Assembly: GCF_018343665.1 (NCBI RefSeq)
Contig: NZ_JAGYPM010000010.1
Location: forward strand, 32,001-96,000
Source of the DNA: Cytobacillus citreus
GTDB taxonomy: Bacteria > Bacillota > Bacilli > Bacillales > Cytobacillaceae
DNA: 64,000 nt
Reading direction: 5' to 3'
Shown here: one piece after another, positions 7,749 to 16,727 of the stretch
How positions within the stretch are numbered: position 1 is the stretch's first letter
Layout of the letters: each line of letters opens with the position of its first letter
Made by a program: the position numbers and the translations under genes
Notes under the pieces: generated by a model
What the model saw: only the letters and a program-made list of their open reading frames with translations
The model's database searches: none
Told to the model about the DNA's origin: nothing

Positions 7749-9137
7749 TCATACCTCTTGCATCACAGAATCAGCCTGACTATTTTTGAAAAATTGCTGG
7801 ATTGCTTCATTTGTAATATGAATCATCCTCTTAATCTCCTCCTTTGAAATCACGTATGGCGGCATAAAATAAAGGACATTTCCTAATGGCCTCAAGAGCA
7901 GGCCTTTCTCCAGTGCGATTCGATATATTTTATATCCAATTCGCTCTCCGCTAGGAAAGGGTTCCTTTGTAGCTTTGTCCTTGACTAATTCAATAGCACC
8001 TACCAAACCGGTTTGTCTATATTCACCAATATACGGCTGGTGATTGAATACCTTTGAAGCTAGCTCCTGCATGTATGCTCCTTTTTTTTGGATTTCCTCT
8101 ATATAGGGTTCATCTTCAAAAATTCGCAGCACCTCAAGCGCTACTCTGCATGCTAGCGGATTACCTGTGTAACTGTGGGAATGAAAAAATGCTTTCATCG
8201 TTTCATACTCATCATAAAAAGCATTGTAGACATCATCGGTCGTCATGACAGCCGACAATGGTAAATAGCCGCCCGTCAGCCCTTTGGAAAGACACATGAA
8301 ATCAGGTGTAATGCCAGCTTGCTCACAGGCAAACATTGTCCCCGTCCGGCCAAATCCTACTGCAACTTCATCCGCAATAAGGTGAATATCATATTGCAAA
8401 CACAGCTGCTTCAATTTGTTCAGGTAACCTGGTGGATACATTTTCATCCCAGCAGCTGCTTGTATTAAAGGTTCAACAATAACAGCTGCTAGTTCTTCAT
8501 GATGCTGGATTAATTTTTCCTCAATAAAGGAAATGCAGGGTGTACTGCAGCTGCTCGGCTCCTCATTAAAAGGACACCTAAAGCAATCAGGTCCCTGAGC
8601 TCTTACTGTATTTAGCAATAGTGGCTGAAAAATCTCATTGTATAGTCCCACCCCTCCAAGAGAAAGAGCGCCAAGAGTTTCACCGTGATAGGCATCTGTC
8701 AACGCAAGAAACCGCTTTTTATTCGGTTTATTGTTTTGTATATGGTATTGGAAGCTCATTTTTAAGGCAATTTCGATTGCAGACGATCCGTTATCTGCGA
8801 AGAATACTTTTGTTAAGCCCTCGGGAGTGATCTCAGCTAATTTTTCAGCTAAAAGAACCGCTGGCTTGTGAGTGAAGTTTGCGAATATTACATGCTCCAA
8901 TTGAGAAGCCTGATTGGCCAGGGCCGTGTTTATCCGTTCATTCGCATGTCCGAATAAGTTCACCCACCAGGAAGAAACAGCATCTATATACTCCTTACCA
9001 TTTTCATCATATAAATAAATACCTTTCCCGCTTTTAATCACGATGGGCGGAAACTCTTCATAGTCCTTCATCTGGGAACATGGATGCCAAACATGGTTTA
9101 AATCACTTCTTTGCAGGTCTGACAGCACAGGATTCAT
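7749..9137 (-). CDS. bioA: adenosylmethionine-8-amino-7-oxononanoate aminotransferase
   Basis: 462 residues of a class-III PLP aminotransferase. [10 protein letters not shown] near the N-terminus is the BioA signature that binds the substrate; [24 protein letters not shown] and [13 protein letters not shown] (the PLP Schiff-base lysine) complete the active site. It converts 8-amino-7-oxononanoate to 7,8-diaminononanoate. Its ATG overlaps the bioD stop by 4 bp, so the two are translationally coupled. Confidence 0.96.
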   Translation of the reverse strand: MNPVLSDLQRSDLNHVWHPCSQMKDYEEFPPIVIKSGKGIYLYDENGKEYIDAVSSWWVNLFGHANERINTALANQASQLEHVIFANFTHKPAVLLAEKLAEITPEGLTKVFFADNGSSAIEIALKMSFQYHIQNNKPNKKRFLALTDAYHGETLGALSLGGVGLYNEIFQPLLLNTVRAQGPDCFRCPFNEEPSSCSTPCISFIEEKLIQHHEELAAVIVEPLIQAAAGMKMYPPGYLNKLKQLCLQYDIHLIADEVAVGFGRTGTMFACEQAGITPDFMCLSKGLTGGYLPLSAVMTTDDVYNAFYDEYETMKAFFHSHSYTGNPLACRVALEVLRIFEDEPYIEEIQKKGAYMQELASKVFNHQPYIGEYRQTGLVGAIELVKDKATKEPFPSGERIGYKIYRIALEKGLLLRPLGNVLYFMPPYVISKEEIKRMIHITNEAIQQFFKNSQADSVMQEV

Positions 9138-9826
9138 ATACTCAGCAACCTTTCAAAAAATTCTTCCGCATTCTCTAGACGAAGCTGTTTCAAATCTGAT
9201 AGATTTTGTAATTTGGGTATCACTAGGGAAGGCAATCCCGTTATTTGAAGGATAGTTGCAATATTATCAGCCTCTAGATCCGTACCCTCAAATGCATTGA
9301 ATACAATCCCTGCGACGGGAATTTCTTTTGCTTTTAACGCTTCAATTGATAATAAGGTATGGTTGATCGTCCCCAATGTAGTACGAGTCACCAGTACGAG
9401 AGGCAATTGAGATTCCTTAATGAGATGGTGGAAATGGTAGTTTCGCTTCTCATCTAACGGGACGTACAAACCACCTGCACCTTCACAAATCACATAATCG
9501 TATTTTGACTTTAAAAGCTTTAGATGCTGCAGGATAATCTCCTCATCAATGACTGAGCCTTCTAATCTTGCTGCATAGTGCGGGGAAGCAGGCTCCTTAA
9601 ATGAAAAACTATTAATAAGTTCCTTTGCCAATTCCATCTCACTGAAGGATTGATAGAATTGAGTATCACGATAATACGAATTTGATCCTTCATCAATAAT
9701 CCCCGTTTGAACAGGTTTGTAGGGCATCACCTCTCCTTTCGCTTGAAAATAATGCATAAAATATGTAGTGACAACCGTTTTTCCGACATCGGTGTCTGTT
9801 CCAGCTACCCAAAAATACCGTGCCAT
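9134..9826 (-). CDS. bioD: dethiobiotin synthetase
   Basis: 230 residues. The P-loop GTDTDVGKT (residues 9-17) is the BioD signature; KPVQTG and [11 protein letters not shown] are the other conserved substrate and ATP contacts. It closes the ureido ring of 7,8-diaminononanoate using CO2 and ATP. It is the first gene of bioDAB, directly downstream (minus strand) of the BirA operator at 9843-9881, with a GGGGGGC-type ribosome binding site before the ATG. Confidence 0.96.
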   Translation of the reverse strand: MARYFWVAGTDTDVGKTVVTTYFMHYFQAKGEVMPYKPVQTGIIDEGSNSYYRDTQFYQSFSEMELAKELINSFSFKEPASPHYAARLEGSVIDEEIILQHLKLLKSKYDYVICEGAGGLYVPLDEKRNYHFHHLIKESQLPLVLVTRTTLGTINHTLLSIEALKAKEIPVAGIVFNAFEGTDLEADNIATILQITGLPSLVIPKLQNLSDLKQLRLENAEEFFERLLSI

Positions 9827-9842
9827 TTAAGCCCCCCTTAAT

Positions 9843-9881
9843 CAATATGTTAACTGTCTCAATTAATAGGTTAACATATTG
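9843..9881 (-). promoter_or_regulatory. BirA operator of bioDAB
   Basis: Perfect 12-bp inverted repeat CAATATGTTAAC / GTTAACATATTG with a 15-bp spacer, the GTTAAC-N15-GTTAAC architecture of Bacillus BirA sites. Biotinyl-AMP-bound BirA would repress bioDAB when biotin is plentiful. The interval from here to the second operator (about 260 bp) holds no gene I can support. Confidence 0.93.
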
Positions 9882-10142
9882 ACGGTGGTTTTGTTAATAC
9901 TTTTAAATGAATTTTCGAATTTATCTGTCTATATATCGGGATATCTCGTTGTAACTCATAATTATTAGGTTGAAGAAAAGAATGCCCCGCATGTAAGCTG
10001 CGAAAATAAGAATTGATGAGAATTTGAGTGTATCTCGGAAAGTGCCAGTCCAGAACTGAAGCCAGCCCAAAGTGATGGTGACAAACCATACTTTTTCATA
10101 AAACGAAAGATTCTGTCATTTTCATCTACCTTCCAATCGAGA

Positions 10143-10179
10143 TTTGTGTTAACCTATTATCAATTAAAGTTAACATAAA
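10143..10179 (+). promoter_or_regulatory. BirA operator of bioXWF
   Basis: TTTGTGTTAAC and GTTAACATAAA arms (one mismatch) with a 15-bp spacer, the same geometry as the bioDAB site. It lies about 90 bp before bioX and overlaps a possible TATTAT -10 element. Confidence 0.9.
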
Positions 10180-10271
10180 TTCGAGAGAATAGTAGGAAAC
10201 AAGGTGAATTTAGGGTTTTGTCTGGTTAATAATGTGTAAATATATAAAAAGTAAAATGGAGGAATATAATT

Positions 10272-10772
10272 ATGCGAAAGTTTTCTACATATGATCTTAC
10301 CCAGATTTCATTATTAGCTTGTCTTATTATCGTTACAGGAATGTTTAAAATTCCAACAGGTATTCCTGGTTCTGAATTTCAATTATCAGCACCCATTGCA
10401 GTTGCGATTGCAGCGGTCTTCGGATTTAAAAGATATTTTCTTGCGGGGATCATTGCGAGTTTAATACTATTTTTACTAGGAATACACTCGATCTTAAATG
10501 TTGAGATCTCATTAATTTTTCGATTGACTGTTGGTCTAATTATTGTTTTATTTGGGAGCTCGATTCCGGTACTTGTTGTGGCAGGACCAATTGGAACATT
10601 GGTTGCTAGATTTGGTTTGGCTTTTACGTTAGGGATTCCATTTCTACCGCTATTATTTTTGGCGATTCCAGGCATGGTGATCACGGCTATTTGTGTTTAT
10701 CCCATAACGAAAATGTTACATACAATTAATAGGAAAGTGGCAGGTAATGATCATGTTAAAAGCGTATTTTAG
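10272..10772 (+). CDS. bioX: small hydrophobic protein of the biotin regulon (BioX-like)
   Basis: 166 residues with about five predicted membrane helices, separated by short loops and ending in a basic tail; the first helix follows a conserved-looking YDLTQISLLA segment. It sits directly behind a BirA operator and overlaps bioW. In Lysinibacillus sphaericus the equivalent operon is bioXWF, with bioX of unknown function, so the name is given by position and character. The fold resembles small S-components of ECF transporters, so uptake of pimelate or a biotin precursor is a reasonable guess; the usual BioY motifs are not visible. Confidence 0.65.
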   Translation: MRKFSTYDLTQISLLACLIIVTGMFKIPTGIPGSEFQLSAPIAVAIAAVFGFKRYFLAGIIASLILFLLGIHSILNVEISLIFRLTVGLIIVLFGSSIPVLVVAGPIGTLVARFGLAFTLGIPFLPLLFLAIPGMVITAICVYPITKMLHTINRKVAGNDHVKSVF

Positions 10773-11484
10773 TATTCGAATGCGTGCGGCTGAAAGAAGT
10801 CCTGAACTAGGAGAAAAGCATATTTCTGGTGGTGAACGGATAGGAAGTAAATCTCAGATAGAGCCAATTGTGTCACAGTTATTGAATAAAGCAAGCAATC
10901 ATCCACGTGGAGATGCTGATTTTATTCAAATTACCGTTGAGAAAATAGCGTGTGATCGGATACTGTATATGCCACCGTTAGAAGTTACGACAGTTGAAAC
11001 GGCTTCAATTGAAGATGGGCGGAGTGAAGCTAGAAAGATACTAACCTCTGTAGGTGTTTCGAAACATGCGCTGGGTGTTGCTTTTCATCTACTTGGTAGT
11101 ATTCAAAATCTCCGAGGAGCAATCATTCTCAATAGTAAAACCGGCTTACGGCTTGACGATCGGGGGCTAAAAGGTATCCGTGTATCACGAATCGATTGGC
11201 AAGATGCTAATGAGAACCTTAATGAGCGTGTCCGTGAAGCGCTGGCTCTGGCGTCCAAAGTAGCAAATTCTCCGTTTACGATTGCAGAATTATGTTGGTC
11301 CGATGATCCAGATTACGTGACTGGATATGTAAGTAATCGTGACATTGGCTATGTCAGAATTACTCCGTTAAAAATGGAAGGATGTGAGAGCGGGGGGCGA
11401 ATCTTTTTTGTGTCAGATGAAGTTGAACTTGAATCTTATATAAACTATTTAGAAAGAGTACCAGTTCTGATTAGGAGGGATTAA
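10753..11484 (+). CDS. bioW: 6-carboxyhexanoate-CoA ligase (pimeloyl-CoA synthetase)
   Basis: About 243 residues, typical for BioW. SIRMRAAE and KHISGGERI at the N-terminus, HPRGDADFIQIT and SGGRIFFV near the end are the conserved blocks of the family. It activates pimelate to pimeloyl-CoA with ATP, feeding BioF. The ATG at 10753 is preferred over 10747 because of better spacing to a short AGG site; either overlaps the end of bioX, indicating one operon. Presence of BioW instead of BioC/BioH means that pimelate is the entry point. Confidence 0.95.
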   Translation: MLKAYFSIRMRAAERSPELGEKHISGGERIGSKSQIEPIVSQLLNKASNHPRGDADFIQITVEKIACDRILYMPPLEVTTVETASIEDGRSEARKILTSVGVSKHALGVAFHLLGSIQNLRGAIILNSKTGLRLDDRGLKGIRVSRIDWQDANENLNERVREALALASKVANSPFTIAELCWSDDPDYVTGYVSNRDIGYVRITPLKMEGCESGGRIFFVSDEVELESYINYLERVPVLIRRD

Positions 11485-11487
11485 AAA

Positions 11488-12651
11488 ATGGATCATTGGT
11501 TTCATCAGGAATTACAGTTAATAGAAGAGAAAGGATTGAAAAGGAAGTTACGTGCGTTTTCAACTGGAAATGAGAGCGAGGTAATTATGGATGGTAAGAA
11601 ATTCTTGCTATTTTCATCTAATAACTATTTAGGCCTTGCAACAGATATTCGGTTGAGAAAGAAAGCAGCTGAAGGCATTAGTAAATACGGTACAGGGACT
11701 GGGGGTTCAAGATTAATAACCGGAAATTTCGTCATTCACGAACAGCTTGAATGCGAAATTGCGAATTTGAAAGAAACTGAAGCAGCAATTGTTTTCAGCA
11801 GTGGTTATTTAGCAAACATTGGCGTGATTTCGAGTGTAATGAAGAAAAGGGATATTATATTTTCTGATGCCTGGAATCATGCGAGTATCATAGATGGTTG
11901 TCGTCTTAGTCAAGCAAATACAATTGTTTATGAACATGCGGATATGGTGGATTTAGAGCGTAAATTGAGTCAATCAAGTGGGGATGGAAAGAAGTTAATT
12001 GTGACGGATGGCGTCTTTAGTATGGATGGTGATATTGCTCCACTTCCAGAAATAGTTGCGCTAGCAAAGAAATACAGTGCTTACATAATGGTTGATGATG
12101 CACATGCGACAGGTGTCTTAGGAAGTGATGGTCGTGGTACTGCTGATTATTTTGGTTTGAAAGATGAGATTGATTTTACAGTAGGCACGTTAAGTAAAGC
12201 GATTGGTGCAGAGGGTGGTTTTGTGGCGACGTCGTCAATTGGAAAGAACTATTTACTTAATAACGCCAGATCATTTATTTTCCAAACAGGTTTATCTCCA
12301 AGTGCGATTGAAGCAGCACGAGAAGGAATTTCAATTATACAGAATGAGCCCGAACGAAGGGATCAATTGCTGAAAAATGCTCAGTATTTACATTTGGAAT
12401 TGGAGAAATCTGGTTTTATAGTTTGGGGAGGGGACACACCAATTATCTCTCTTCTTATTGGTGATTCCCATGAAGCTATACAATTTTCTGAGAAACTTAT
12501 GGATGAAGGTATCTTTATTCCAGCGATTCGACCACCAACCGTGCCGAAAGGGTCAAGCCGGTTGCGGATCACAGTGATGGCTACACATACAATGGAGCAG
12601 CTCAATACGGTCATAAATAAAATTAAGAAAATAGAAATAGGTGTTGTATAA
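11488..12651 (+). CDS. bioF: 8-amino-7-oxononanoate synthase
   Basis: 387 residues of an alpha-oxoamine synthase. NNYLGLA, GTGTGGSRLITGN, the PLP-stacking WNHASI, VDDAHATG, and TLSKAIGAEGG with the Schiff-base lysine are all present. It condenses pimeloyl-CoA with alanine. It starts 3 bp after bioW behind AGGAGG, as the last gene of bioXWF. Confidence 0.95.
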   Translation: MDHWFHQELQLIEEKGLKRKLRAFSTGNESEVIMDGKKFLLFSSNNYLGLATDIRLRKKAAEGISKYGTGTGGSRLITGNFVIHEQLECEIANLKETEAAIVFSSGYLANIGVISSVMKKRDIIFSDAWNHASIIDGCRLSQANTIVYEHADMVDLERKLSQSSGDGKKLIVTDGVFSMDGDIAPLPEIVALAKKYSAYIMVDDAHATGVLGSDGRGTADYFGLKDEIDFTVGTLSKAIGAEGGFVATSSIGKNYLLNNARSFIFQTGLSPSAIEAAREGISIIQNEPERRDQLLKNAQYLHLELEKSGFIVWGGDTPIISLLIGDSHEAIQFSEKLMDEGIFIPAIRPPTVPKGSSRLRITVMATHTMEQLNTVINKIKKIEIGVV

Positions 12652-13144
12652 AGTGTCTTAAAATCAAGTTTTAGCGGTTTTGTTAGATAAAGAAATATCA
12701 GCTGTTAAGATTTCAAAGAAAATTGGATTTGTTGAAATAAATGAATAAATTATCTGAAAATTTAGCAAAAGTATTAATTGCAATAGACAATCACAACGGT
12801 GACAGACGATCTGCTTGAAATGCTAACATTTTGCTAACGCAATCTAATAAAAAGCGGTTAAATCACATAAAAGATGTTACAGACAGAATTTAGCAAAACA
12901 TTGATATACCGCACTTTTTGCACATATCGTTTAAGATATTACACACTGTATGACGTTAAGAATGAGGTGTTAAATGCTTTTTAATAGAAGAAATTTCTTT
13001 CATAAGCTTTCTATTCGATTTTTATTGTTTTAACCCCATTGTTAATACATTCTAAATTTAGTGTATTTTTTAAATAAATCATATTATAATTGTTAAAAAA
13101 TAGAAAAATACATTTGGAAAATTATGATTTGAGGGGAGGGGTTA
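12652..13144. other. intergenic region after bioF
   Basis: No gene is supported here. Short open stretches at about 12676-12749 and 12741-12818 read like fragments (for example VLLDKEISAVKISKKIG), but they have no usable ribosome binding site and are broken by stops. TGCTAAC occurs twice around 12820-12840. The last 150 bp are very AT-rich and may contain the promoter of the next gene (TATAAT near 13085). Confidence 0.4.
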
Positions 13145-13717
13145 ATGATTCTCAGTATCTTTGGTTGGGTCTCAATAGTAATAATTTCTTATATCATTGT
13201 TTCTAAAAAAATTAATATTAAAGGAATCATTACATTATTAATTATTCTATTTTTACAAACTTATTTTGCTTTTATCTTTTTGTACAATAGATTGGAAAGT
13301 ATAAATAATATACTAGTATTTTTATTGATTGTAACTCTTTTTTTATTCATATTTTACTTGCTGATAAGGTACTTTAAAGTAACGGATAAATATCACGAAT
13401 ATTTTAAAAAAACACTCGTTTTCCTCTGTCTAATAGGACTGGTATACACAGAATTTTTTAATGGAAGTTCAACATTTCAATCCTGGGAAAATTACCAAGA
13501 ATATGAAGGGAGTATCAAAAAGTACCATTTTATAGTTCCTGTAAATATATCTAGTTTTGAATTTGTAGGTGAGCAGGTTTGCATGATAAGTTATCTGCCA
13601 TTCCACTCCAAAATAATAAAAGTAGAAAATAATAAAGTTTTTTATTACGAACCTAGGGGATTTGGTGAGGGTGGAGATTGGTGGGAATACGGCAAAAAAA
13701 AGGCGGAGCAAATATAG
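13145..13717 (+). CDS. unknown membrane protein with extracytoplasmic C-terminus
   Basis: 190 residues with four hydrophobic helices in the first 105 residues, then a soluble tail of about 85 residues rich in aromatic residues (YEPRGFGEGGDWWEYG near the end). A good GGGGAGGGG ribosome binding site precedes the ATG. The gene is more AT-rich than its neighbours and stands alone between the biotin and pirin units. I do not recognise a family. Confidence 0.7.
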   Translation: MILSIFGWVSIVIISYIIVSKKINIKGIITLLIILFLQTYFAFIFLYNRLESINNILVFLLIVTLFLFIFYLLIRYFKVTDKYHEYFKKTLVFLCLIGLVYTEFFNGSSTFQSWENYQEYEGSIKKYHFIVPVNISSFEFVGEQVCMISYLPFHSKIIKVENNKVFYYEPRGFGEGGDWWEYGKKKAEQI

Positions 13718-13860
13718 TACTTCTAAGACTATAAGGAATAGCTTAAGGGAGAACCCTAGCCTTGAAGTAAGGGGATTTAGATGGGTTAGATAAATGCTCA
13801 TACATTTTTCTCTTAGTGAGTAAAAAATGCTGATTTTTCAAACTAAAAACTATTTATTAG

Positions 13861-13906
13861 AAAAGGTCTTTCATCAGTTAACCGAACTGGTAAGAGGCCT
13901 TTTTTC
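13861..13906 (+). terminator. terminator
   Basis: Long imperfect stem AAAAGGTCTT...GTT / AAC...AGAGGCCTTTT followed by TTTTT. It separates the unknown membrane protein from the pirin unit. Confidence 0.7.
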
Positions 13907-14056
13907 CATATATGATGCCATTTTATTTAAAAGTTCAAAGACCCTTATCTTCCGAGCATTTTTTTTAGGTAAATAATGGCACTGAATAGGAAGGAAGTTC
14001 AACAAATCCCTTGAGACTCTTAGGACTCAATTCATGAAATTTATTCATATCCCCAA

Positions 14057-14076
14057 TAGTATACTTTTGTATACTA
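14057..14076 (+). promoter_or_regulatory. palindromic operator upstream of the pirin gene
   Basis: Perfect palindrome TAGTATAC-TTTT-GTATACTA, 82 bp before the pirin start codon. The 24 bp to its right (containing CACTTT and GCGTACTT) also recur next to the matching site upstream of the HxlR gene at 16222-16241. This points to the HxlR-type protein as the regulator of both. Confidence 0.75.
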
Positions 14077-14157
14077 TACCACTTTGAAGTGCGTACTTAT
14101 AAAAAAGTGTATATAAATTTATAATGTTTTTGAACAGTGTAAAGGAGGGATTAATAA

Positions 14158-15000
14158 ATGAGCCTCGATAAGCTTCGGGATATACAGAAAATATGGACAG
14201 TACATGAACGTATATTTAGTCATATTCATCGTGCAGGAGCCATTCTTGAGCCAGGGAATTGGGAAGCTTATGATCCCTTTTTATTACTAATGGAAGATAA
14301 ATTTCAAAAAGGGGCATTTGATATTCATCCGCACCGTGGCATTGAAACATTAACATATGTAATTGATGGCCATATTAATCACTATGATAGTGCAACAGGA
14401 GCGGGTGGTACATTGCAAAAAGGGGATATGCAATTGATGACGGCAGGAAGAGGAGTTGTTCATAATGAATCTCCTGCAGAAGGAGAAACCGTACACACTC
14501 TCCAACTTTGGGTGAACCTGCCAAGTAAAGATAAAATGACTGCTCCACGTTATCAAAACATAAAAGCAAAAGATGTTCCCGTTCGTAAAGTAGAAGGCGC
14601 TACGATTCGAGTATACTCTGGCTCTTCCAGCGATGTTGTGTCTGACATATTGAATCATGTCCCATTTACTTTTGTAGAAATCCTTGCTGATCAAGGTGCT
14701 ACAGTAAGTCAAGATTTACCAGGTGATTATAAAGGATTTATTTATGTCTTAGAAGGCAGTGGCACTTTCGGTGAAAATAGAGTGGAAGCGATAAAAGGGC
14801 AAGCGATGTGGTTAGGATCAGCTGATGGTGCAAAAATGAGCCATATTCAAGTTACTGCAAATGAGAATTTGCGAATAATATTATTTGCTGGGCCTCCACT
14901 GAAGGAACCAATTGCAGCCCAGGGCCCATTTGTTATGAATACAATGGAAGAAATTAAACAAGCCTATGCAGATTATCGAAATGGTACTTTTATTTCGTAA
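14158..15000 (+). CDS. pirin family protein
   Basis: 280 residues, a bicupin of the pirin family. The N-terminal cupin keeps the metal ligands: HPHRGIET (two His), GHINHYDS (His) and VVHNESP (Glu); the C-terminal cupin has a conserved GPPLKEP and FVMNT. Bacterial pirins bind iron and some show quercetinase activity. The neighbouring azoreductase and thiol-type HxlR regulator suggest a role in quinone or electrophile detoxification (inference). A GGAGGG ribosome binding site precedes the ATG. Confidence 0.9.
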   Translation: MSLDKLRDIQKIWTVHERIFSHIHRAGAILEPGNWEAYDPFLLLMEDKFQKGAFDIHPHRGIETLTYVIDGHINHYDSATGAGGTLQKGDMQLMTAGRGVVHNESPAEGETVHTLQLWVNLPSKDKMTAPRYQNIKAKDVPVRKVEGATIRVYSGSSSDVVSDILNHVPFTFVEILADQGATVSQDLPGDYKGFIYVLEGSGTFGENRVEAIKGQAMWLGSADGAKMSHIQVTANENLRIILFAGPPLKEPIAAQGPFVMNTMEEIKQAYADYRNGTFIS

Positions 15001-15128
15001 AGAATAAATCCCAAATCCTTTTTTACACCAATTAGTGAAAAAATGTATATTTTTTATATGCATTATAAAATATAGGTTATCTCGCATCTAAGAAAACACA
15101 AATTTATGAACTAGAGGAGAATTTAAAA

Positions 15129-15773
15129 ATGAATGTATTAGTAGTTAAAGCAAATAACCGCCCTGCAACTGAAGGGATTTCTAGCAGAATGTATGAAACT
15201 TTTATGGCTGAATTAGAAGGTAAAGACGTTAACGTAACAACTTACGATGTTTATGAAGAAGACACACCATACTTTGGACAAGAACTCTTCAACGCTTTCG
15301 GTAAAGTACAAAACGGCGGTGAATTAACAGACATTGAATCACGACTTTTAGCTGCAAAACAAAAAGCAATGGACGCACTCTCAGCTGCAGATGTAGTCGT
15401 ATTTGCATTCCCATTATGGAACTTAACAATCCCAGCTAAATTACAAACATTCATTGATTATGTATACGCTGCAGGATTCGCATTTAAATATACTCCTGAT
15501 GGAAAAATGGTTCAATTAATGACAGACAAAAAAGCAATTTTCTTAAACGCTCGTGGCGGTGTATACTCAACACCAGAAGCAGCTCCAATGGAAATGGCTG
15601 TTAACTATATGCGCAATGTATTTAGTGGTATATTCGGTATGCAAATTATCGATGAAGTAATTATTGAAGGTCACAATGCAATGCCTGATAAAGCACAAGA
15701 AATCATTGCTGCAGGTATGGAAGAAGTTAAAGCTTCTGCACAACGTGTATTGGAATTAGCTGTTAAAGCTTAA
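15129..15773 (+). CDS. azoR: FMN-dependent NADH-azoreductase
   Basis: 214 residues of the AcpD/AzoR flavodoxin-like family. VKANNRPA at the N-terminus and FAFPLWNLTIPAKLQTFID in the middle bind FMN; LNARGGVYS is the third family motif. The enzyme reduces quinones and azo compounds by two electrons in the cytoplasm. In B. subtilis azoR1 is controlled by the YodB/CatR thiol sensors of the same HxlR (DUF24) family as the gene just downstream on the opposite strand. It has an AGAGGAG site and follows the pirin gene by 128 bp. Confidence 0.95.
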   Translation: MNVLVVKANNRPATEGISSRMYETFMAELEGKDVNVTTYDVYEEDTPYFGQELFNAFGKVQNGGELTDIESRLLAAKQKAMDALSAADVVVFAFPLWNLTIPAKLQTFIDYVYAAGFAFKYTPDGKMVQLMTDKKAIFLNARGGVYSTPEAAPMEMAVNYMRNVFSGIFGMQIIDEVIIEGHNAMPDKAQEIIAAGMEEVKASAQRVLELAVKA

Positions 15774-15797
15774 TTTAAGATAGTCATTTAAAAAAGT

Positions 15798-15837
15798 AAG
15801 GCAGTCTTCAAAAGTTGATTTTGTAGACTGCCTTTTT
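15798..15837. terminator. bidirectional terminator between azoR and the HxlR gene
   Basis: Perfect 10-bp stem AAGGCAGTCT / AGACTGCCTT with T-rich flanks on both strands; the two convergent genes end on either side. Confidence 0.88.
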
Positions 15838-15856
15838 GTTACTTATATGAATCTAA

Positions 15857-16207
15857 TTAACTGCTTGCTTTTGAATTCACTTTATTCTTTTTGTGCAACG
15901 TATGTTTTGTTCCCCATTCATGCATCGCTTCTAAAATGGGCTCTAAAGTTTTTCCGTATTTGGTAATGGAATATTCAACTTTTGGGGGGACTTGAGGATA
16001 GACTTTACGCGAAATGATATCTTCTTCCTCTAATTCTCGCAGTTGGTTTGTTAACATTTTCTGCGTAATGCCAGGTAAACTACGTTTTAATTCGCTAAAA
16101 CGCAGCGTCCCTTTTTGCAATAAGTGCAATAAAATAATGGGTTTCCATTTACCGACTAAAATACTTAAAGCATCATCTACACGACATAATTCAGGTTTTT
16201 TCTCCAT
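15857..16207 (-). CDS. HxlR-family (DUF24) winged-helix regulator, probable thiol sensor
   Basis: 116 residues. LVGKWKPIILLHLL and LRFSELKRSLPGITQKMLT are the HxlR winged-helix signature; KVEYSITKYG is the wing. Cys8 in PELCRVDD sits where the redox-sensing N-terminal cysteine of YodB and HypR lies, so inactivation by quinones or disulfide stress is likely. The gene is convergent with azoR and has upstream the same 20-bp operator found before the pirin gene, which suggests autoregulation and control of pirin-azoR. Confidence 0.92.
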   Translation of the reverse strand: MEKKPELCRVDDALSILVGKWKPIILLHLLQKGTLRFSELKRSLPGITQKMLTNQLRELEEEDIISRKVYPQVPPKVEYSITKYGKTLEPILEAMHEWGTKHTLHKKNKVNSKASS

Positions 16208-16221
16208 CTAGACATCTCCTT

Positions 16222-16241
16222 TAGTATCTTTTTGTATACTA
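16222..16241 (-). promoter_or_regulatory. operator upstream of the HxlR gene
   Basis: TAGTATCT-TTTT-GTATACTA (two changes from the perfect palindrome at 14057-14076), followed by the same CACTTT and GCGTACTT elements. It lies 15 bp before the start codon, so bound repressor would block its own transcription. Confidence 0.7.
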
Positions 16242-16479
16242 TATCACTTTTAGGGGCGTACTTCATATATTTGTTACTATAATAACATTAACTAAGAGAA
16301 TTAGGCTAGAAAAAGAATGGCTACGGGATAGAATCATTATTCCCTTATAAAGATAAGTTAATTAGGTCATATCCAAATGAATCTATTTTCTTATATATAT
16401 ATGTCTTGATGATAGGGCGGCATGATGCACTCTCATTGGCGAAAATACACCATCTGTGGAAAATAAAAGTAAATTTGTT

Positions 16480-16519
16480 CAAGAGAGTTGACGAAAGTAT
16501 TTCGGCAGCTCTCTTTTTA
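16480..16519 (+). terminator. terminator-like hairpin
   Basis: AAGAGAG / CTCTCTT stem with an inner CGAAA / TTTCG pair, followed by TTTTT. No gene lies directly upstream on the plus strand. The region 16242-16470 around it contains nothing I can assign. Confidence 0.55.
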
Positions 16520-16613
16520 GCTAAAAGGAAAGTTTAAGTCTATTAACGTGCTGTGCTCAATTAAATATCTGCTAATAAGATCGCATAATAAAAACTAAGG
16601 CATTCGCCAAAAA

Positions 16614-16640
16614 GGACTTGGTGAACGCCAAGTTTTTCTA
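16614..16640 (+). terminator. short terminator-like hairpin upstream of the binding-protein gene
   Basis: ACTTGG / CCAAGT stem and TTTTT, about 90 bp before the trpX-like gene. It could be a leader attenuator, but I see no T-box (no TGGNACCGCG-type antiterminator) or other known riboswitch in front of it. Confidence 0.45.
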
Positions 16641-16727
16641 ATAGTTGTTTATGCTTATTGTACATGTTATTATCAAAATATTATGAATTATCACGAAAAT
16701 GGACACGGAAAAATTGGGGGAATTCTA

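Noticed and set aside
9882..10142. Minus-strand open frames between the two BirA operators
   Set aside because: Several overlapping frames, none with a ribosome binding site or recognisable domain; the position between divergent operators favours non-coding DNA. A membrane-protein relic cannot be excluded.
12652..12850. Short frames and TGCTAAC repeats after bioF as a phage attachment site
   Set aside because: No integrase, tRNA target or second att copy is present in the window.
14350..14712. Minus-strand open frames inside the pirin and other plus-strand genes
   Set aside because: Shadows of clear protein families on the plus strand without translation signals.
16520..16727. T-box or other riboswitch before the TrpX-type gene
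   Set aside because: A short hairpin with T tract exists, but no T-box consensus or specifier stem could be found.
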